Shown here piece by piece: positions 61,543 to 64,000 of a stretch of DNA of 64,000 nt. Source of the DNA: Treponema sp. OMZ 798. GTDB taxonomy: Bacteria; Spirochaetota; Spirochaetia; Treponematales; Treponemataceae. Both the position numbers and the translations under genes were made by a program. The stretch covers positions 372,001-436,000 of the forward strand of contig NZ_CP051305.1 of NCBI RefSeq assembly GCF_024181385.1, read 5' to 3'. Each line of letters opens with the position of its first letter. Position 1 is the stretch's first letter. Below the pieces are notes generated by a model. That model saw only the letters and a list, made by a program, of their open reading frames with translations. It made no database searches and had not been told where the DNA came from.

Positions 61543-62226
61543 ATGTCCGATGACTTAAAACATATCGCCATTGTCATGGACGGCAATGGCAGATGGGCAA
61601 AAAAAAGAGGCCTTCCCCGATCTATGGGACATAAGGAAGGTCTTAATACGGTCAAAAGAATAACAAAGGCCGTATCCGATTTGGGGATTCCTTATATAAC
61701 ACTTTATATATTTTCTACCGAAAACTGGAAAAGAACGGAAACGGAGGTTGGCTTTTTAATGGGGCTTATTAAGCAGCATTTAAAAGCCGAGCTTAAGTTT
61801 TATGCCGATAATAATATACGCATAGAGCACATAGGCAATTTAAGCGGACTACCTCAAGATATTCAAGATGAAATTAATTCGGTAAGGGAGAGAACTTCCG
61901 CTTATACCGGAACTGCGATTGTGCTTGCCATAAATTATGGAGCACATGATGAAATTATAAGAGCAGTAAAGAAACTGAATTCCGATGAGCTTGCTTCTAT
62001 AAATGAAGAGTCTTTTTCATCAAAATTGGACACCGGCTCTATTCCTCCTGTGGACCTGCTTATCAGAACCGGGGGAGAAAAACGGTTGAGTAATTTTTTG
62101 CTTTGGCAAAGCGCCTATGCGGAACTCTATTTTACGGATACCTTGTGGCCTGATTGGACGGTGGAAAATTTATATGAAGCAATAGAAGATTATAAAAAAA
62201 GAAACAGGCGTTACGGAAACGCCTAA
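61543..62226 (+). CDS. uppS: Undecaprenyl diphosphate synthase
   Basis: Cis-prenyltransferase making the C55 carrier for peptidoglycan. 227 residues. The FPP/Mg site IVMDGNGRWAKKRG has catalytic Asp13; TLYIFSTENWKR and LLIRTGGEKRLSNFLLWQ are present. It starts immediately after the frr stop without its own spacer, with the ribosome site inside frr. Confidence 0.96.
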   Translation: MSDDLKHIAIVMDGNGRWAKKRGLPRSMGHKEGLNTVKRITKAVSDLGIPYITLYIFSTENWKRTETEVGFLMGLIKQHLKAELKFYADNNIRIEHIGNLSGLPQDIQDEINSVRERTSAYTGTAIVLAINYGAHDEIIRAVKKLNSDELASINEESFSSKLDTGSIPPVDLLIRTGGEKRLSNFLLWQSAYAELYFTDTLWPDWTVENLYEAIEDYKKRNRRYGNA

Positions 62227-62247
62227 TGTAATAAAGGGAGAAATAAA

Positions 62248-63105
62248 ATGAAAATTAAAAAAATTATTGAAAGGCTTATCATATTTTTTGTAGGAGCACC
62301 TTTAGTTTTAGCTTCAATTTATTTTTTACCTCATTATAATTTTTTAGTTTATCATATCGAATTGTTTATTGCAGCCCTTATTGCAAATTATGAGATATAT
62401 AATATTTTGTCCCAAAGGTCTCCTGCCTATCCTAAAAAGATACTTGCTTTTTTCGGTGCAATTTTAGTTCTTTCATCATACCTCATAGGCTTACATGCCG
62501 TACCATTCTATTATATCTTTATAGTGTTCGGCTGCGTAATCGTGGGAATGATGTTTATGGAAATTATATTTTCATTATCAGGAAATTTTACCAATAGCAT
62601 TGCCCGTCTTGCAACCGGAATGTTTATGCTGATTTATCCTTGGGGCTTGGCTGTCTATTTATCTGCAATTGCGAACCTTCCAAATGCAGGTGCCCTTATT
62701 ATCATGTTTTGTCTTATGACCTTCGGCTGCGACTCCTTTGCATGGTTTTTCGGTATGCTCCTAGGAAAAAACAATAGAGGTTTTATTAAGGCCAGCCCCA
62801 AAAAAAGTGTTGCAGGTTTTATAGGTGGCTTCATAGGTTCCATTACAGCTGCCGTTGCTTCATTCTATTTTTTTAATAGACAATTTAACGGAAAATTAAG
62901 CGAGCTTATAATCATAGCTGTTTTTACGGCCTTATTTTCGATAATCGGAGACATAATAGAATCTATTTTAAAGCGTTCTGCAGACGTAAAGGATTCAGGT
63001 AAGGTAATTTTAGGGCGGGGCGGCATTCTTGACAGCATTGACTCCCTGCTTATAGCAGCCCCTGTATTCTATACCCTGTGTATGTTCTTATTAGGCGGTT
63101 TTTAA
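62248..63105 (+). CDS. cdsA: Phosphatidate cytidylyltransferase
   Basis: Makes CDP-diacylglycerol. 285 residues with about eight membrane segments. The C-terminal signature ILKRSADVKDSGKVILGRGG then ILDSIDS is recognisable but differs from the common form PGHGG..DRIDS: His is Arg and Arg is Ser. The rest of the signature (Lys-Asp, GGILD) is intact, so activity is still expected. AAAGGGAG precedes the ATG. It overlaps dxr by one base. Confidence 0.92.
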   Translation: MKIKKIIERLIIFFVGAPLVLASIYFLPHYNFLVYHIELFIAALIANYEIYNILSQRSPAYPKKILAFFGAILVLSSYLIGLHAVPFYYIFIVFGCVIVGMMFMEIIFSLSGNFTNSIARLATGMFMLIYPWGLAVYLSAIANLPNAGALIIMFCLMTFGCDSFAWFFGMLLGKNNRGFIKASPKKSVAGFIGGFIGSITAAVASFYFFNRQFNGKLSELIIIAVFTALFSIIGDIIESILKRSADVKDSGKVILGRGGILDSIDSLLIAAPVFYTLCMFLLGGF

Positions 63106-64000
63106 TGGGCAAAAAACGGGTTATCGTCCTCGGTGCCGGAGGCTCAATCGGAAAAAACAGCTTGGAAGTAATAAGAAGATTTCCCGATAGGTTTGAGCTT
63201 GCAGGTTTTTCCGTGCATTCAAATTTGGAATTTGCAAAAACTATTCTTGCCGAATTTGAAGATGCACAATTTGTTTCTACAAAAAAAAACGATTCTAATT
63301 TAAAATACGAGATAGATGTAGAAGCTGTAAGGCAGCTGATCGAAAAATCAAGGGCCGATATAGTCATTAACGGTATAGCGGGTTCGGCAGGCTTAAAGGC
63401 TTCCGTCGAAGTTATAAAAAGCGGCTTGGATTTAGGCCTTGCCAATAAAGAAACCATAGTAGAGGCTGGTGAGCTGATTTTTAAAGATGCCGAAAAGTCG
63501 GGGAGTACAATAATTCCTGTCGACTCGGAACACGCTGCGATTTTTCAGCTTATAAATGCCCACAAAAAGGAGAACATCGAAAAGATTATAATAACCGCCT
63601 CAGGCGGCCCTTTTTTGCACAGTCCTAAGGAAAAGCTCGGCACAATGAAGCTTGAAGATGCCTTAAAGCATCCGACATGGAAGATGGGCGGAAAGATTAC
63701 GATAGATTCAGCCTCTCTTGCAAACAAGGCCTTGGAAGTAATCGAGGCCGTAAATCTCTTTTCTTTTCCGCCTGAAAAAATCGAAGTTACGGTTCATCCT
63801 CAAAGTATAATCCATTCGATGGTGCAGTGTAAAAACGGTGAGATCTTTGCTCAAGCCTCTCCTCCCGATATGAAAAATCCTATTTTAAATGCTTTAAGTT
63901 TTCCCGATATGCCTGAACCTTTTTTAAAGCCCTTGGATTTTTCTCAAGCCATAAAACTGGAATTTATGCCTCCCAGAACCGATGACTTCCCCATGCTGGC
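63105..64000 (+). CDS. dxr: 1-deoxy-D-xylulose-5-phosphate reductoisomerase (partial)
   Basis: First committed enzyme of the MEP isoprenoid pathway. The first 298 residues are in the window and the C-terminus is cut. NADPH site LGAGGSIGKNSLEVI, then LANKETIVEAG, IPVDSEHAAIFQ, TASGGPF and TVHPQSIIHSMV are diagnostic. The start TAATG overlaps the cdsA stop. Order uppS-cdsA-dxr is common, as polyprenol and isoprenoid precursors share a pathway. Confidence 0.96.
   Translation, partial: MGKKRVIVLGAGGSIGKNSLEVIRRFPDRFELAGFSVHSNLEFAKTILAEFEDAQFVSTKKNDSNLKYEIDVEAVRQLIEKSRADIVINGIAGSAGLKASVEVIKSGLDLGLANKETIVEAGELIFKDAEKSGSTIIPVDSEHAAIFQLINAHKKENIEKIIITASGGPFLHSPKEKLGTMKLEDALKHPTWKMGGKITIDSASLANKALEVIEAVNLFSFPPEKIEVTVHPQSIIHSMVQCKNGEIFAQASPPDMKNPILNALSFPDMPEPFLKPLDFSQAIKLEFMPPRTDDFPML

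Overview
The window looks like chromosomal DNA of an oral-type treponeme, most likely Treponema denticola or a close relative. The reasons are a csrA-fliW-flgL-flgK flagellar cluster, many lipoproteins with loose spirochaetal lipoboxes (NSC, SSC, FSC, VSC), low-GC A/T-rich spacers, cobalamin genes, and a protein with the C-type-lectin/FGE fold of the T. denticola variable protein TvpA. Species assignment is by recognition only; no database was searched. No tRNA, rRNA, CRISPR array or insertion-sequence transposase was seen.

Layout. 1-7.1 kb (minus strand): a PhnC-like ATPase cut by the window edge, ornithine carbamoyltransferase, a YitT membrane protein, a MATE exporter and a CHASE2 adenylate/guanylate cyclase. 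7.2-18.1 kb: acetate kinase, a secreted trypsin-like protease with a beta-rich tail, small exported proteins, groES, a short sigma-70 factor, an rRNA methyltransferase, a TraB/GumN lipoprotein, an NlpC/P60 lipoprotein and an acyl-CoA synthetase. 18.1-20.2 kb: a diversity-generating-retroelement (DGR) locus. It has a TvpA-like lipoprotein gene whose 3' end is a variable repeat (VR), a long hairpin, and about 0.2 kb downstream a same-length, Asn-codon-rich template-like copy (TR); no reverse transcriptase lies in the window. 20.2-32 kb: an EF-G-like GTPase, an NhaC antiporter, enolase, an A/T-rich lipoprotein/membrane pair, malQ, ddl and late cobalamin genes (cobC-, cobS- and cobU-like). 32-41 kb: a histidine kinase, an ABC exporter, two unknown genes, and a possible operon of a 45-residue CXXC peptide, an Fe-S membrane protein, a TlpA thioredoxin, cbiE and cbiT.

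41-50 kb: a YbaK-type protein and a GntR/FCD regulator diverging from a nine-gene operon. That operon encodes a complete branched-chain-amino-acid-type ABC importer, an L-2-amino-thiazoline-4-carboxylate-hydrolase-like protein, DhaK- and DhaL-like kinase subunits and a UroD-family protein. It looks like a self-contained uptake and catabolic module of unknown substrate. 50-56.6 kb: an iron/cobalamin-type permease and binding lipoprotein without an ATPase, then csrA, fliW, flgL, flgK and a FlgN-like gene. 56.7-64 kb (plus strand): a lipoprotein, a HEAT-repeat exported protein, maf, then the translation/envelope cluster rpsB-tsf-frr-uppS-cdsA-dxr (dxr is cut by the window edge), with a small hairpin-rich repeat inserted between rpsB and tsf.

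The points most worth a second look are the DGR target with a neighbouring template but no local reverse transcriptase, the Liv/ATC-hydrolase/DhaKL/UroD operon, and the 21-bp direct repeats bracketing a noncoding element in the rpsB-tsf spacer.
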